Shown here piece after piece: positions 26,165 through 34,569 of a DNA stretch of 64,000 nt. The first letter of the stretch is position 1. Every line of letters starts with the position of its first letter. Below the pieces are notes generated by a model, which made no database searches, was not told where the DNA came from, and saw only the letters and a program-made list of their open reading frames with translations. The position numbers and the translations under genes were made by a program. Origin of the DNA: Pedobacter punctiformis. Its GTDB lineage: Bacteria > Bacteroidota > Bacteroidia > Sphingobacteriales > Sphingobacteriaceae. The DNA lies in NCBI RefSeq assembly GCF_027213715.1, contig NZ_JAPWGM010000001.1:1-64000 (forward strand), given 5' to 3'.

Positions 26165-27121
26165 TTAATTATCAGTTTTATTAATCATTTCCTCAATAGA
26201 CTCTTTTAAAATTTCATCTTTATACAAATAAAAATCAGGCATTTTATCCTTTGGAATTTTAAGAAGGTAGGAACTCTGCATAGAACGTTTTATTTCAAAA
26301 TCAGGATTTAAATCTGTTAATTGTTTATAGGTTAACTGTAGCTTTTTGGCAATAATGGCTAAAGAATATCCGGTAGAAACCGAGCAGGTAAGGTAACTGG
26401 CGGATGAAGATTCTTTTGTTTTTAAAGGCGCTTTTTTTTCCGCAATCCAGTTATCCGGCAACCTGTTATTGATGATATAAGAGACACTAATAAATTTTTT
26501 AACATGATCTCTGGTTTCCTTCGGAAGGCGGTTTTCTATTTTCCAGAAAGACCGGGAATCATTTTGAGCCATTGCTCTTTTTACCCTGCCTGGCCCGCAA
26601 TTGTAAGCGGCGACCACTAATAACCAATCGCCAAAATCCTGATGCAACTCCTTTAACAATTTACAGGCAGCATAAGTACTTTTATAAAAATCAGTTCTTT
26701 CATCGATTTTATCTTTGTTTTGCAAACCAAAAGCAGTTGCCTCCGTTTGCATAAACTGCCAGGGCCCTACCGCTCCCGCCTTTGAGATACTCTTGTTTTC
26801 TAATTCTGATTCTATTACCGCCAGCGCCCCCAGCTCTTTTGGAATACCGTGGGTGGCTAAGGCATGTGAGAAGAAATTTAATAAAGCATTATTCTTCTTT
26901 TTTAGCTGTGCATATCTTTTTTCGTAGCGATTAATATAGTTTTCAATATAAATTTTATTGGCTTGGCTGATTTCCTGAGGATAGTTTAGTCCATAGGCTG
27001 AAACAAAGGTGGTATCGGCAATACCAGGCTTTCTAACTTGCTGAGCACACATGCTGCTCCATGAAAATACCATCAGCAAACCCATTGTATATAATTTAAT
27101 ATTTACATTTAAAAGAAACAT
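26165..27121 (-). CDS. LysM lytic transglycosylase (MltD-like) of the T6SS locus (318 aa)
   Basis: An exported peptidoglycan lytic transglycosylase, family 1 (SLT/MltD type). A signal peptide ends near SSMCAQ. The SLT domain spans about residues 80-210, with catalytic E104 in AVIESELENK, the GAVGPWQFM motif, and the VVAAYNCGPGRVKRAM motif. A C-terminal LysM-type peptidoglycan-binding segment follows (about 250-300, YSLAIIAKKLQLTYKQLTDLN). It is packed between tssR and tssE. The likely job is to open the cell wall for the T6SS trans-envelope complex; subtype iii lacks the TssM/TssL/TssJ complex that recruits such enzymes elsewhere. A later ATG at 27085 is an alternative start. Confidence 0.9.
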   Translation of the reverse strand: MFLLNVNIKLYTMGLLMVFSWSSMCAQQVRKPGIADTTFVSAYGLNYPQEISQANKIYIENYINRYEKRYAQLKKKNNALLNFFSHALATHGIPKELGALAVIESELENKSISKAGAVGPWQFMQTEATAFGLQNKDKIDERTDFYKSTYAACKLLKELHQDFGDWLLVVAAYNCGPGRVKRAMAQNDSRSFWKIENRLPKETRDHVKKFISVSYIINNRLPDNWIAEKKAPLKTKESSSASYLTCSVSTGYSLAIIAKKLQLTYKQLTDLNPDFEIKRSMQSSYLLKIPKDKMPDFYLYKDEILKESIEEMINKTDN

Positions 27122-27156
27122 CCCACCTGGCGTTAACTATCTATTACAAAGAAATA

Positions 27157-29616
27157 TTATGGCAATTTTTCAGCAGGTAACCAATAATAAGCCATTCCAT
27201 TATTGTAAAATCTATACTTATTGTTGCTCATATTTTCCTGCAACCATTGCGCTTTCGTTTTACAATCACTTATAAACTTTAAAATATCAGTCATGTTCAT
27301 TTTTTTCTCTTTCTTAACCATTCTTAGTGTTTTACTATCCCAGAATGGGTTGACCGATTTATTTCCGGTTAAACATTCTAAAACATCTGACAAACTCATC
27401 TCTGATAAATCACCATTTTCCAATTTTATCTTTTTCCTTGCTAAATAACCCGACACTACTTTTTTAAGGTGTGAATAAATTTCGCTCCGGTATGCAAAAT
27501 TATGGTCCCCGTTACCCGCCAGCATTAATAAATTTTCAGTAACCTGTTCATACTCCTGCTCTGAAACCAGTAAGCCGAGTCTGATATTATTTACAGAATC
27601 AGGGAGGGCTTTATAATAAAGCCACGCAGGAATATAAAATGGCTGATTTACATTGGTAAACGTTTTTAGAAAAGGCGGTGGTAAATTTTGATTCCGGTAG
27701 CTTGAATAATAATTTTGAAAAGGCGGTTCTATTCCAGTATTCAAAATGCCAATCGTGTTGAAGAAACGATCGAGTGATGATTCAATTTTTGTGTTGTCCA
27801 ATGCAATTTTATCCATTAAACCAATAAGGCTTTGTTCTAAAATAGAAGCTTGCATAATTTCTCCACGTTCCGGAAAAACAACATAGCCCTGGGTCATTGC
27901 CTTTTCGGGATAATCTAAATAATATACTCCTGAATCACTTTTAGCTAATGTAAAAGCCGATTCTTTAAGCATATCCCGGATATCCACCATTTTTTCCTTT
28001 TTCAGCAAGGTGATGTTAGCTGCAGATTTTAAAACCAAATCTTTTGCTTGTAACACAAAATCATTATAAGATGGATTTGATAAACTTTGAGTTTGAAAAA
28101 TCAGCATCCTCGCTCCTACATAACTCAGGCGATTTATCACGTCATTCCAGCCTACAGCACCCGGGCTAAAATCATTTCCGGCACCACCGATAAGTATGAT
28201 CATATTGCTCTCATTTTTGTTTTTTTCTAAAAGTGCGGAGGCTCTTTTTAAACCGGAAAACACAGATTGTGTAATGTTTTCGTCGTTACATTGACCGATT
28301 CGTTCTTGTTGTACTCTTAAAAACTGAGCAATGCTTTTATAATCATCTGTTAAAGGCAGTTCTGTATTTTCATAACAACTTCCGCCTAAATCATCTTTAT
28401 AAACCACCGCACCATATTTAAAAGAATTGTATCTGTTTGCGGTATCCCTGTACATCTGCAAGTTTTGCATAATGGTAGAAACGTAAGGCATATATTTCCC
28501 ATTCTCCAAACCTCCATCTACGACAAAAATCAGGTTAATGTTTTTCTGATCTTTAATAATTTGCTTGTAACGGGTATAATTAATGGTGCGCCCTGCAATA
28601 TTCATCACCTCATTTTTACTTTTATCCAATACACTTGCAAAGATTCCTGTCTTAATTAAACTAGCTGTTGTATCATTTGCAGCAGATATAATTTTTTGTA
28701 CAGGATAAATAGTTTCGAGCCGGTTTTTTACATTTTTTTCTGCCGATTTTGAATAAAAAGGTGCCACATAGACAGAGTCTGATCTACCTGCATCCAGTTG
28801 ATTCCAATAAAAATCTGCAGGATTATTACCCGGTTCCAAACCTAATCTGGTGCCCCAAAACTGAACTACATCTTTTGAAATCCAACCTACTATAACCTGT
28901 TTAACATCATCAGGTGTAACTTGCGTTGATTTTCCAATTAAATACTGTTTCCCGTCATCGGATTGTTTAAAAATATAAAATAGATTTTCGGTGGCACATT
29001 TCTTTTTAAGCGTGTCATTTAACAATGGTCCGCCAAAAAGCATTAAAGAATCTTTACTTAAATATTTTTTAAAATTGGTAAATATCGATTCATCCTTATA
29101 ACAGGTAACAGTTTTTACAAAAAATTTAGAATTGTTTTCTTTTATCGCCGTTCTCCACAATAACAATTTGCTTTTATGTACCCAGCCTAAATATTCAGCA
29201 GACTTTCGATCAATTGTACCACTTTTAGGATTATTTAAAAGTGAAGGGTTATATTTAATCAGCTCCAAGTAATCATCTTTTTTATTAATTACGTAGCAAG
29301 CTTCTAACAAACCCAGTTTTTTTAATTGCATATCGCTACCCGGAGATTTGTAGGTGGTGTTGTTACTTCGATCAGAAAAAACATACCAGCGTTCGTTTTC
29401 TGTAAAATAACCTTCATCCAGTTCTATATCAACATCATTAATGCGGTAACTTTGCGTTTGAGGGCTTAATTTTATCCTGGTTTTATGTTTAAATATGCCT
29501 AATCCGAATTGAGCACTGGCTAAAAACGGGATTAAAAAAAAGAGGACAAATAGTAAAAAACACCTATTCCAGTTGTTATTTCTACTTACTTGCCTATGTA
29601 TTCTAAAAATATTCAT
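27157..29616 (-). CDS. tssR: Type VI secretion protein TssR (subtype iii, 819 aa)
   Basis: A large exported protein with a signal peptide (about residues 18-36, ending FLASAQ) and a central von Willebrand A-like domain (NLIFVVDGGLENGKYMPYVSTI and MIILIGGAGNDF). The MIDAS-like DxSxS motif is replaced by DGG, so metal binding is doubtful. Size, export and position between the membrane proteins and the transglycosylase match TssR, one of the five subunits (TssN-TssR) unique to Bacteroidota T6SSiii. It is probably part of the periplasmic section of the envelope-spanning complex. Confidence 0.85.
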   Translation of the reverse strand: MNIFRIHRQVSRNNNWNRCFLLFVLFFLIPFLASAQFGLGIFKHKTRIKLSPQTQSYRINDVDIELDEGYFTENERWYVFSDRSNNTTYKSPGSDMQLKKLGLLEACYVINKKDDYLELIKYNPSLLNNPKSGTIDRKSAEYLGWVHKSKLLLWRTAIKENNSKFFVKTVTCYKDESIFTNFKKYLSKDSLMLFGGPLLNDTLKKKCATENLFYIFKQSDDGKQYLIGKSTQVTPDDVKQVIVGWISKDVVQFWGTRLGLEPGNNPADFYWNQLDAGRSDSVYVAPFYSKSAEKNVKNRLETIYPVQKIISAANDTTASLIKTGIFASVLDKSKNEVMNIAGRTINYTRYKQIIKDQKNINLIFVVDGGLENGKYMPYVSTIMQNLQMYRDTANRYNSFKYGAVVYKDDLGGSCYENTELPLTDDYKSIAQFLRVQQERIGQCNDENITQSVFSGLKRASALLEKNKNESNMIILIGGAGNDFSPGAVGWNDVINRLSYVGARMLIFQTQSLSNPSYNDFVLQAKDLVLKSAANITLLKKEKMVDIRDMLKESAFTLAKSDSGVYYLDYPEKAMTQGYVVFPERGEIMQASILEQSLIGLMDKIALDNTKIESSLDRFFNTIGILNTGIEPPFQNYYSSYRNQNLPPPFLKTFTNVNQPFYIPAWLYYKALPDSVNNIRLGLLVSEQEYEQVTENLLMLAGNGDHNFAYRSEIYSHLKKVVSGYLARKKIKLENGDLSEMSLSDVLECLTGNKSVNPFWDSKTLRMVKKEKKMNMTDILKFISDCKTKAQWLQENMSNNKYRFYNNGMAYYWLPAEKLP

Positions 29617-29639
29617 ATTAACTTTTTAAGTTCAGCAGG

Positions 29640-30587
29640 CTATTTACTCTGCTTTACTTCTATCATTTTTATACAATTCTGCTCCTCATTCGGACTCAGT
29701 TTTACGGCTTGAATGGTTAATTTTGACTCAAATTGTAAGCCTAAACAATAGCTGTTAAAATCATTAACTTTTTGTCCGTTTATTTTTACTACAGCTTTTT
29801 CATTACCACATAAATATTTCTTGATCAGATAATAATAATGTTCGTTAAACTTTTCTCCGTTAGCAATCTTTTGTAAATGTGCTTTAAAATCCAGTCCATA
29901 CTTTGCGTAAACATCTTCAACATTCACCAAACTGTCTTCCGCAAGCTTGAAAGAAGGAAGAATATTTATTTTATGACGAATCGGATATTCACTGTTATCG
30001 GTATAAAGCAGAACCGTATAAGTACCAGGTTCTTTATAGAAATATTGCACAAATTTTTCCTTAGAATCGATAAAATTACTTTCACCAAACTTCCATCTAT
30101 ATTGAGTTGCCCCCTTACCAATTGCTCTGAATGTTAGGTTTTCAAATTGCATCCCTACTTTTGGCGCCTCAATCATTGCAATAGAATCTGTTAAAGGCAC
30201 AATAAGAGCTGTATCTTTTACTGTTACGTAAAATGTATCCAGGTATTTGGCATTAATTTTTAACTGAACCATATAATTGCCGGCTTTGATAAAACGATGT
30301 TTACCGGCTTTTGAAAACGAGATATTTCCATCTCCAAAATTCCACATCCATTCCTTTGCAAAGCCTGATGAATCTTTGTAAACAATTGAATCTTTTGTGG
30401 ATAGCAAACGAGGCGAAACCCCCGCATTTATATCATTAGAAGAGGGCAGAAATAATTTAGCACCGAAAATAATCAGCCCTAACAAGACGCCAATTAGTAA
30501 GGTAAGGAGAATAACTTTTAAGGTGTTTTTATTTTTAAACCCTTTTTTTTCTTCTCCATCCCACTGGTTATCTACAATATTATCCAT
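29640..30587 (-). CDS. Single-pass membrane protein with PKD domains, T6SSiii component (315 aa)
   Basis: A short cytoplasmic lysine-rich N-terminus is followed by one membrane helix (about residues 23-46) and a periplasmic part. It has two PKD-type beta-sandwich signatures: WMWNFGDG with AGNYMVQLKI, and YRWKFGES with PGTYTVLLYT. The C-terminal 100 residues contain two cysteines that could form a disulfide. It lies between the two small membrane proteins and tssR. Most likely it is one of the TssO/TssP/TssQ group of subtype iii envelope proteins (TssP is my guess); I cannot fix the letter from sequence alone. Confidence 0.75.
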   Translation of the reverse strand: MDNIVDNQWDGEEKKGFKNKNTLKVILLTLLIGVLLGLIIFGAKLFLPSSNDINAGVSPRLLSTKDSIVYKDSSGFAKEWMWNFGDGNISFSKAGKHRFIKAGNYMVQLKINAKYLDTFYVTVKDTALIVPLTDSIAMIEAPKVGMQFENLTFRAIGKGATQYRWKFGESNFIDSKEKFVQYFYKEPGTYTVLLYTDNSEYPIRHKINILPSFKLAEDSLVNVEDVYAKYGLDFKAHLQKIANGEKFNEHYYYLIKKYLCGNEKAVVKINGQKVNDFNSYCLGLQFESKLTIQAVKLSPNEEQNCIKMIEVKQSK

Positions 30588-30698
30588 TAGCTTCTAATTC
30601 TGTTGGTTCATTCATCTTTACTCAAGTTTAATTTTCTAATGTTTGGCTATGGTTATTATTTCAATAAGTATACTTTTTGAAATTTTAATAAAAGCCCA

Positions 30699-31226
30699 TT
30701 AGTTTTGCTGTATTCCCTGTTCTATTGCCTTGAGTTGATTTAATCGTGTTTCTTTATCCTTGTACCCAATTTGACATTGATCGAGTTGAGATTGAAAGAG
30801 TTTAATATTTTCCATCTTTTTCTTCATAATCAGCATATCTTCAAAGTGCATTTTTTCAAATAATGCCATTTGTTTAAAACCTACAAACCTGGGATCACGG
30901 TTGGATAGATTTTCGTAATAACTATTCAGTGTATTGATTTGATTTTTTATATCAATCTCAAGTACCAAATTAGTGGGTACGTTTTGAAGGCCTTCAATTT
31001 TAACCAATACAGAATCGTACAAAGGCACCGCTTCTTTTTGTTTGTCTAAAAAGAACTGCTCCTGATTAATAAAGGATACATCAGCATAACTGGCAGTTGA
31101 GAATGGATTGGGACTCTTTCTAAAAATAAGCCCGACCAAAATTCCTGTAATAACCACAAACATGATGATCAGGTAAATAAAATAATGTCTTTTCTCGGTT
31201 TGATTAAGTTTTATTTCTTCTTCCAT
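30699..31226 (-). CDS. Small T6SSiii membrane protein, one helix plus coiled coil (175 aa)
   Basis: A charged cytoplasmic N-terminus (MEEEIKLNQTEKRHYF), one membrane helix (about residues 18-35) and a periplasmic helical part with many Glu/Lys/Gln (LIMKKKMENIKLFQSQLDQCQ), probably coiled coil. Six bases separate it from the similar 167-residue gene upstream. The pair fits the TssO/TssP-type small membrane subunits of subtype iii, which are thought to replace the missing TssJLM complex. The assignment to a letter is uncertain. Confidence 0.7.
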   Translation of the reverse strand: MEEEIKLNQTEKRHYFIYLIIMFVVITGILVGLIFRKSPNPFSTASYADVSFINQEQFFLDKQKEAVPLYDSVLVKIEGLQNVPTNLVLEIDIKNQINTLNSYYENLSNRDPRFVGFKQMALFEKMHFEDMLIMKKKMENIKLFQSQLDQCQIGYKDKETRLNQLKAIEQGIQQN

Positions 31227-31232
31227 GTTTAA

Positions 31233-31736
31233 CTAGTTAAATGAACGTCTTGTTTTTCCTGATATATCTGAACTTATTTTTCTATTCTTTTGAATACAAT
31301 CGTTCAAGTCCTTTTTCATTAATTCTTCTCTTGCCGCAATCCTGACTACAGAATCTTTTAACAATAAAAGTTTATTCAAATTTTTAGTTAACCGGGCGTA
31401 AATTGTAAAATTGGCTGTACTGTCATTTCCAATCTTTTTCACTATAGATTCCTTATTATCTGAGATGTACTTGGCAAGAAATAATGTGTTATCCACCCGG
31501 GTTCTATCCAAATAAGTCATTTGCAGATATAAAGAGTCTATTTTTTCATTTAAGGTAATTTGTTTATTCACAATATTTTTATAGGCCGTAATTCTATTGT
31601 TAAAAGCCGCCCTTTGTTGTTGGGCAGCCCAAAAAAACAGGTAAACAGAGGCAATTGAAAAGAAAACTAAAACACCAAACAGCAACCAGAAATGGGTTGA
31701 TTTTTTATAAATTTCTTGTATGTTCTTTGCTTTCAT
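31233..31736 (-). CDS. tssO: Probable TssO-type T6SSiii membrane protein (167 aa)
   Basis: A short N-terminus (MKAKNIQEIYKKSTHF), one strong membrane helix (about residues 17-35, VLVFFSIASVYLFFW) and a helical periplasmic domain rich in Lys, Asn and Asp, without cysteine pairs. The stop/start of the upstream lipoprotein gene touches its ATG (31736 is shared), which indicates translational coupling. The topology and size are those of TssO in Bacteroidota T6SSiii loci; the name is given from this layout, not from an alignment. Confidence 0.68.
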   Translation of the reverse strand: MKAKNIQEIYKKSTHFWLLFGVLVFFSIASVYLFFWAAQQQRAAFNNRITAYKNIVNKQITLNEKIDSLYLQMTYLDRTRVDNTLFLAKYISDNKESIVKKIGNDSTANFTIYARLTKNLNKLLLLKDSVVRIAAREELMKKDLNDCIQKNRKISSDISGKTRRSFN

Positions 31737-32422
31737 TATTTATTTATCGTGGTAAAATTTCTGATTATGTTCAACTTACTCGAATCTAAATCCGGACTAA
31801 TTCTGAGTGGGTCTATTTCTTCCAGATACCTTATTCTTCGTCTTCTGGTTTTCACTAAATGCTTTCTCTTCACATTTTTTGGCTTGCCCAATTCATCGTA
31901 TTGGTTTAAATATGGAGCGTCTAAAGTCCACTGCCATTTAAAGTTATAAGCCAGTAACCTTTTATTCCTTAATTGGCTCAAATAAGCTGCAGATGTATCT
32001 TTTTGTTTAAATTGTGGCCTTACATTACTAACAAAATAGAGTATATCGTAAGGTTTTTGCTTTCCCTTCAACACCTTAATCACCCTTGCGCCAACTAAAT
32101 AAAATACAGGCTTGTTGGATTTGTTTAATACACTATCCATTTTAAGGGGTATGCAGGTTACTACAACATCACTGGCCTCATAGATCTCATTAATATTTAA
32201 CACAGGCAGACTTTTCTTTTTACCAAAAAAAACATTAGTACTGTTTTGAAGGGTGTCAAACAAGTCAATTTTATTTTTTTTTATTGTATCCTGCTCATGG
32301 TTACCACAAGAGGTAAGCAATAAAATATTCAAAAATATAATGGTGTATGATAAAAAAATCTTAGCCTTTTTTACGTTAAGATTTCGTTCTATATTATTCG
32401 CCCGTACAATCAAATTATGCAT
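31736..32422 (-). CDS. Lipoprotein of the T6SSiii locus (228 aa)
   Basis: A hydrophobic stretch (IFLSYTIIFLNILLLTSC) ends in a lipobox (LLTSC), so the protein is probably lipidated at that cysteine and anchored in the outer membrane. The n-region is unusually long (about 22 residues before the hydrophobic core). The start ATG at 32422 is preceded by GGAGATAAG, a reasonable ribosome site, and no better internal ATG exists. The mature part includes DVVVTCIPLKMDSVL and VIKVLKGKQKPYDILYF. It is first in the run of small envelope genes between tssC and tssR. It may be the TssQ subunit and may play the outer-membrane role of TssJ; this is inference. Confidence 0.72.
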   Translation of the reverse strand: MHNLIVRANNIERNLNVKKAKIFLSYTIIFLNILLLTSCGNHEQDTIKKNKIDLFDTLQNSTNVFFGKKKSLPVLNINEIYEASDVVVTCIPLKMDSVLNKSNKPVFYLVGARVIKVLKGKQKPYDILYFVSNVRPQFKQKDTSAAYLSQLRNKRLLAYNFKWQWTLDAPYLNQYDELGKPKNVKRKHLVKTRRRRIRYLEEIDPLRISPDLDSSKLNIIRNFTTINK

Positions 32423-32498
32423 TCTTATCTCCGCTGAATTCGTACAAATAAATTAACCGATGGGAGATTTTGGCTCCAATCGGTTAGTTTAAATGCTA

Positions 32499-33857
32499 TT
32501 ATCCCTGTGCATATTCGGTGTTCCACTCAGCCGATTCATCATCGCCTTTATGTCCATCTAATTTAATTACAAAGCTTTTTGCAGGAAAATAAGGTGTAAT
32601 GTGCAGATCAAGCCAAATTCTGTCTTTTTGAATTGGGTCCTGTTCGAAACGAACAATTTTAAATTTCTCAATAAGTCCGCCATCAGGTCCTTTGATGCTA
32701 TCAAGATAACGAACAATCTGACCTCTTAAATCAGCTTCGGTTTTAGAAGTCCAGTTTTCAAATACACGACGGTTTAAGAAATCGAATAATACTTTAGTGA
32801 TGTAATCGAATACACGAACAACAGAATAAGTTTGCAACCCGATGTTATCACCGTTAAATAAGGTTTTAGCAGAAAAAGCCATAACTTTTCCATACTCATT
32901 TACCATTGGTACCAAACCAATTTTTTCTAAATGCGATATTTCAGATTTTTTAAGATCGAAACGAACTGCATCTATTTCATTAATACCACCATGTTTTTTA
33001 CCGGCAGTTACCTGACTCATTAAAGTCGTATACATTTTACCGGCCAGTGATGCAGATCCCGGAACCATAATATCTTCTGCTTCATCCACCTCGTCCGCTT
33101 TTCCTCTTCCAATCAGGTAGTTACAGGTCATGATGGTATTACTTCTAAAGGGCTCACCACCAGTTAAATTAGCCGAATTAAACATTTCAACTACATCATC
33201 CGGCTTATCCAAATTGGCAAAATCGGTAACCAGCATAGCTTTATTTTCGTAAGCTATTTTAGACCATTTTTCAACTACTTTATTAGAACCTAAATAACCA
33301 GGAACAACCAATAAAGAATAGTTTTCACGAAGATCAAGTCTATCGAAATTTTGTTTTAATGTTGAAGACACATAATCAATAAACAAGGGATTGTCTAAAT
33401 CTCTAAGCTGATCTTCATTCGCATTTAAAATCGTTACATTATTTACCTTGTCAACTTCGGTATTTTTATAAAATTGAGATACAGTTCGGTAAGAAGTTTC
33501 CAATTCACGTGTTGCGGAAAGTGTATTTTTAAGATTTTTCTTTAGTTCTTTACCGGCCAAATCAGCATTTTGCTTACAGGTATCGGCCATTTCAGAAACT
33601 GTTTTATTATTTTCCAGCAACTCAACCCACATATTTATAGTTTTATGCAGGTCTTCTCTTTCTTTTTTCTTGTCGCTATCTGTTAAAAATATTTGCTTTC
33701 TGGCTTTTCTATCCGGATTTAGGTTTGCAATTCCATCAATGGTGCCTTCTAAGAAGCTAAATCCACCTGCTTTTGCTAATTTTAATAGTGGTTCTGCAAG
33801 TTTTTCTGCATGACCGTTAGCCTGGCTAGCAGCAGAAACTTTTTGTGATTGTGCCAT
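32499..33857 (-). CDS. tssC: Type VI secretion contractile sheath large subunit TssC (452 aa)
   Basis: The VipB-like sheath protein. Recognisable segments are NPLFIDYVSSTLKQNFDRLDL, LLVVPGYLGSNKVVEKWSKIA and MLVTDFANLDKPDDVVEMFN. The C-terminal part carries the conserved sheath region (FDYITKVLFDFLNRRVFENWTS, LRGQIVRYLDSI) and ends ITPYFPAKSFVIKLDG. With TssB it forms the cytoplasmic tube-contracting sheath, later recycled by ClpV. tssB lies 37 bases upstream on the same strand. The length is within the subtype iii range. Confidence 0.93.
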   Translation of the reverse strand: MAQSQKVSAASQANGHAEKLAEPLLKLAKAGGFSFLEGTIDGIANLNPDRKARKQIFLTDSDKKKEREDLHKTINMWVELLENNKTVSEMADTCKQNADLAGKELKKNLKNTLSATRELETSYRTVSQFYKNTEVDKVNNVTILNANEDQLRDLDNPLFIDYVSSTLKQNFDRLDLRENYSLLVVPGYLGSNKVVEKWSKIAYENKAMLVTDFANLDKPDDVVEMFNSANLTGGEPFRSNTIMTCNYLIGRGKADEVDEAEDIMVPGSASLAGKMYTTLMSQVTAGKKHGGINEIDAVRFDLKKSEISHLEKIGLVPMVNEYGKVMAFSAKTLFNGDNIGLQTYSVVRVFDYITKVLFDFLNRRVFENWTSKTEADLRGQIVRYLDSIKGPDGGLIEKFKIVRFEQDPIQKDRIWLDLHITPYFPAKSFVIKLDGHKGDDESAEWNTEYAQG

Positions 33858-33894
33858 ATTTTGTTTTTTAGAGTTAATTTAAATTGGAGGTTGA

Positions 33895-34482
33895 TTACTT
33901 ATTATTTTCAAGTTCTTGTGCCAGCTGTTTTAAAGCTTCAATTACCGCACCTTTTGTTTCTTCGTTTTCCAACATCGATTTAAGCACCTTATTTACTTTC
34001 AGCTGCTTGTTAATCTTGTTATACTGTTGTTCTTTTAAACTTTGGTTTCTCAGGTAGCTACTTTGACGGGTAATGTTAATTGGAGAAAAATCTCCTAAAT
34101 TCTGAAAAGAAACATTTTCTTTACTGGTTGCTCCATCAAGAGATTCCATTTCAACTTCAACAGAAGGGTTAAAGTGTCGGAAAACATCTTCAATTGTTTT
34201 CAATCCAGAAATTGCTTCCGGCTGAATTGGATCTTCTGCTGTTAGTTTTGAAACTAAGAGTGTTTTGTTGTGCTGAATTTGCTGAATAGCTTCATTGGCA
34301 TCTACGGTTACCTCGTTGCCGCCAATTCCATAACTGTAATTTGACATAGTATTTGATTTTAAATTTATTTCTGGATTAGAAAATTTGTTAACTGATTTAT
34401 TGGTTATATCTGGTTCATTTACCTTATTTACAAAAGGTAAAAGCTGTTTAATTCTATTTTTTATCCTTTTAAAAAAATCCAT
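33895..34482 (-). CDS. tssB: Type VI secretion contractile sheath small subunit TssB (195 aa from the longest start)
   Basis: The VipA-like sheath protein. The body begins MSNYSYGIGGNEVTVDANEA and includes GLKTIEDVFRHFNPSVEVEM and a helical C-terminus (LKSMLENEETKGAVIEALKQL). Two starts are possible. The ATG at 34482 adds 45 residues (DFFKRIKNRIKQLLPFVNKV and more), amphipathic and basic. The ATG at 34347 gives a 150-residue product closer to the usual family length. The extension reads like real protein, so I give the long form but regard the short one as equally likely. Confidence 0.88.
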   Translation of the reverse strand: MDFFKRIKNRIKQLLPFVNKVNEPDITNKSVNKFSNPEINLKSNTMSNYSYGIGGNEVTVDANEAIQQIQHNKTLLVSKLTAEDPIQPEAISGLKTIEDVFRHFNPSVEVEMESLDGATSKENVSFQNLGDFSPINITRQSSYLRNQSLKEQQYNKINKQLKVNKVLKSMLENEETKGAVIEALKQLAQELENNK

Positions 34483-34569
34483 TAATTCATGGTTCCTAAA
34501 TGTATTATCCGTTTTATGTGTTAACTATTTAAAGGAGATTCCCTTTTTTATCTCTTCAGTTATTACCTT

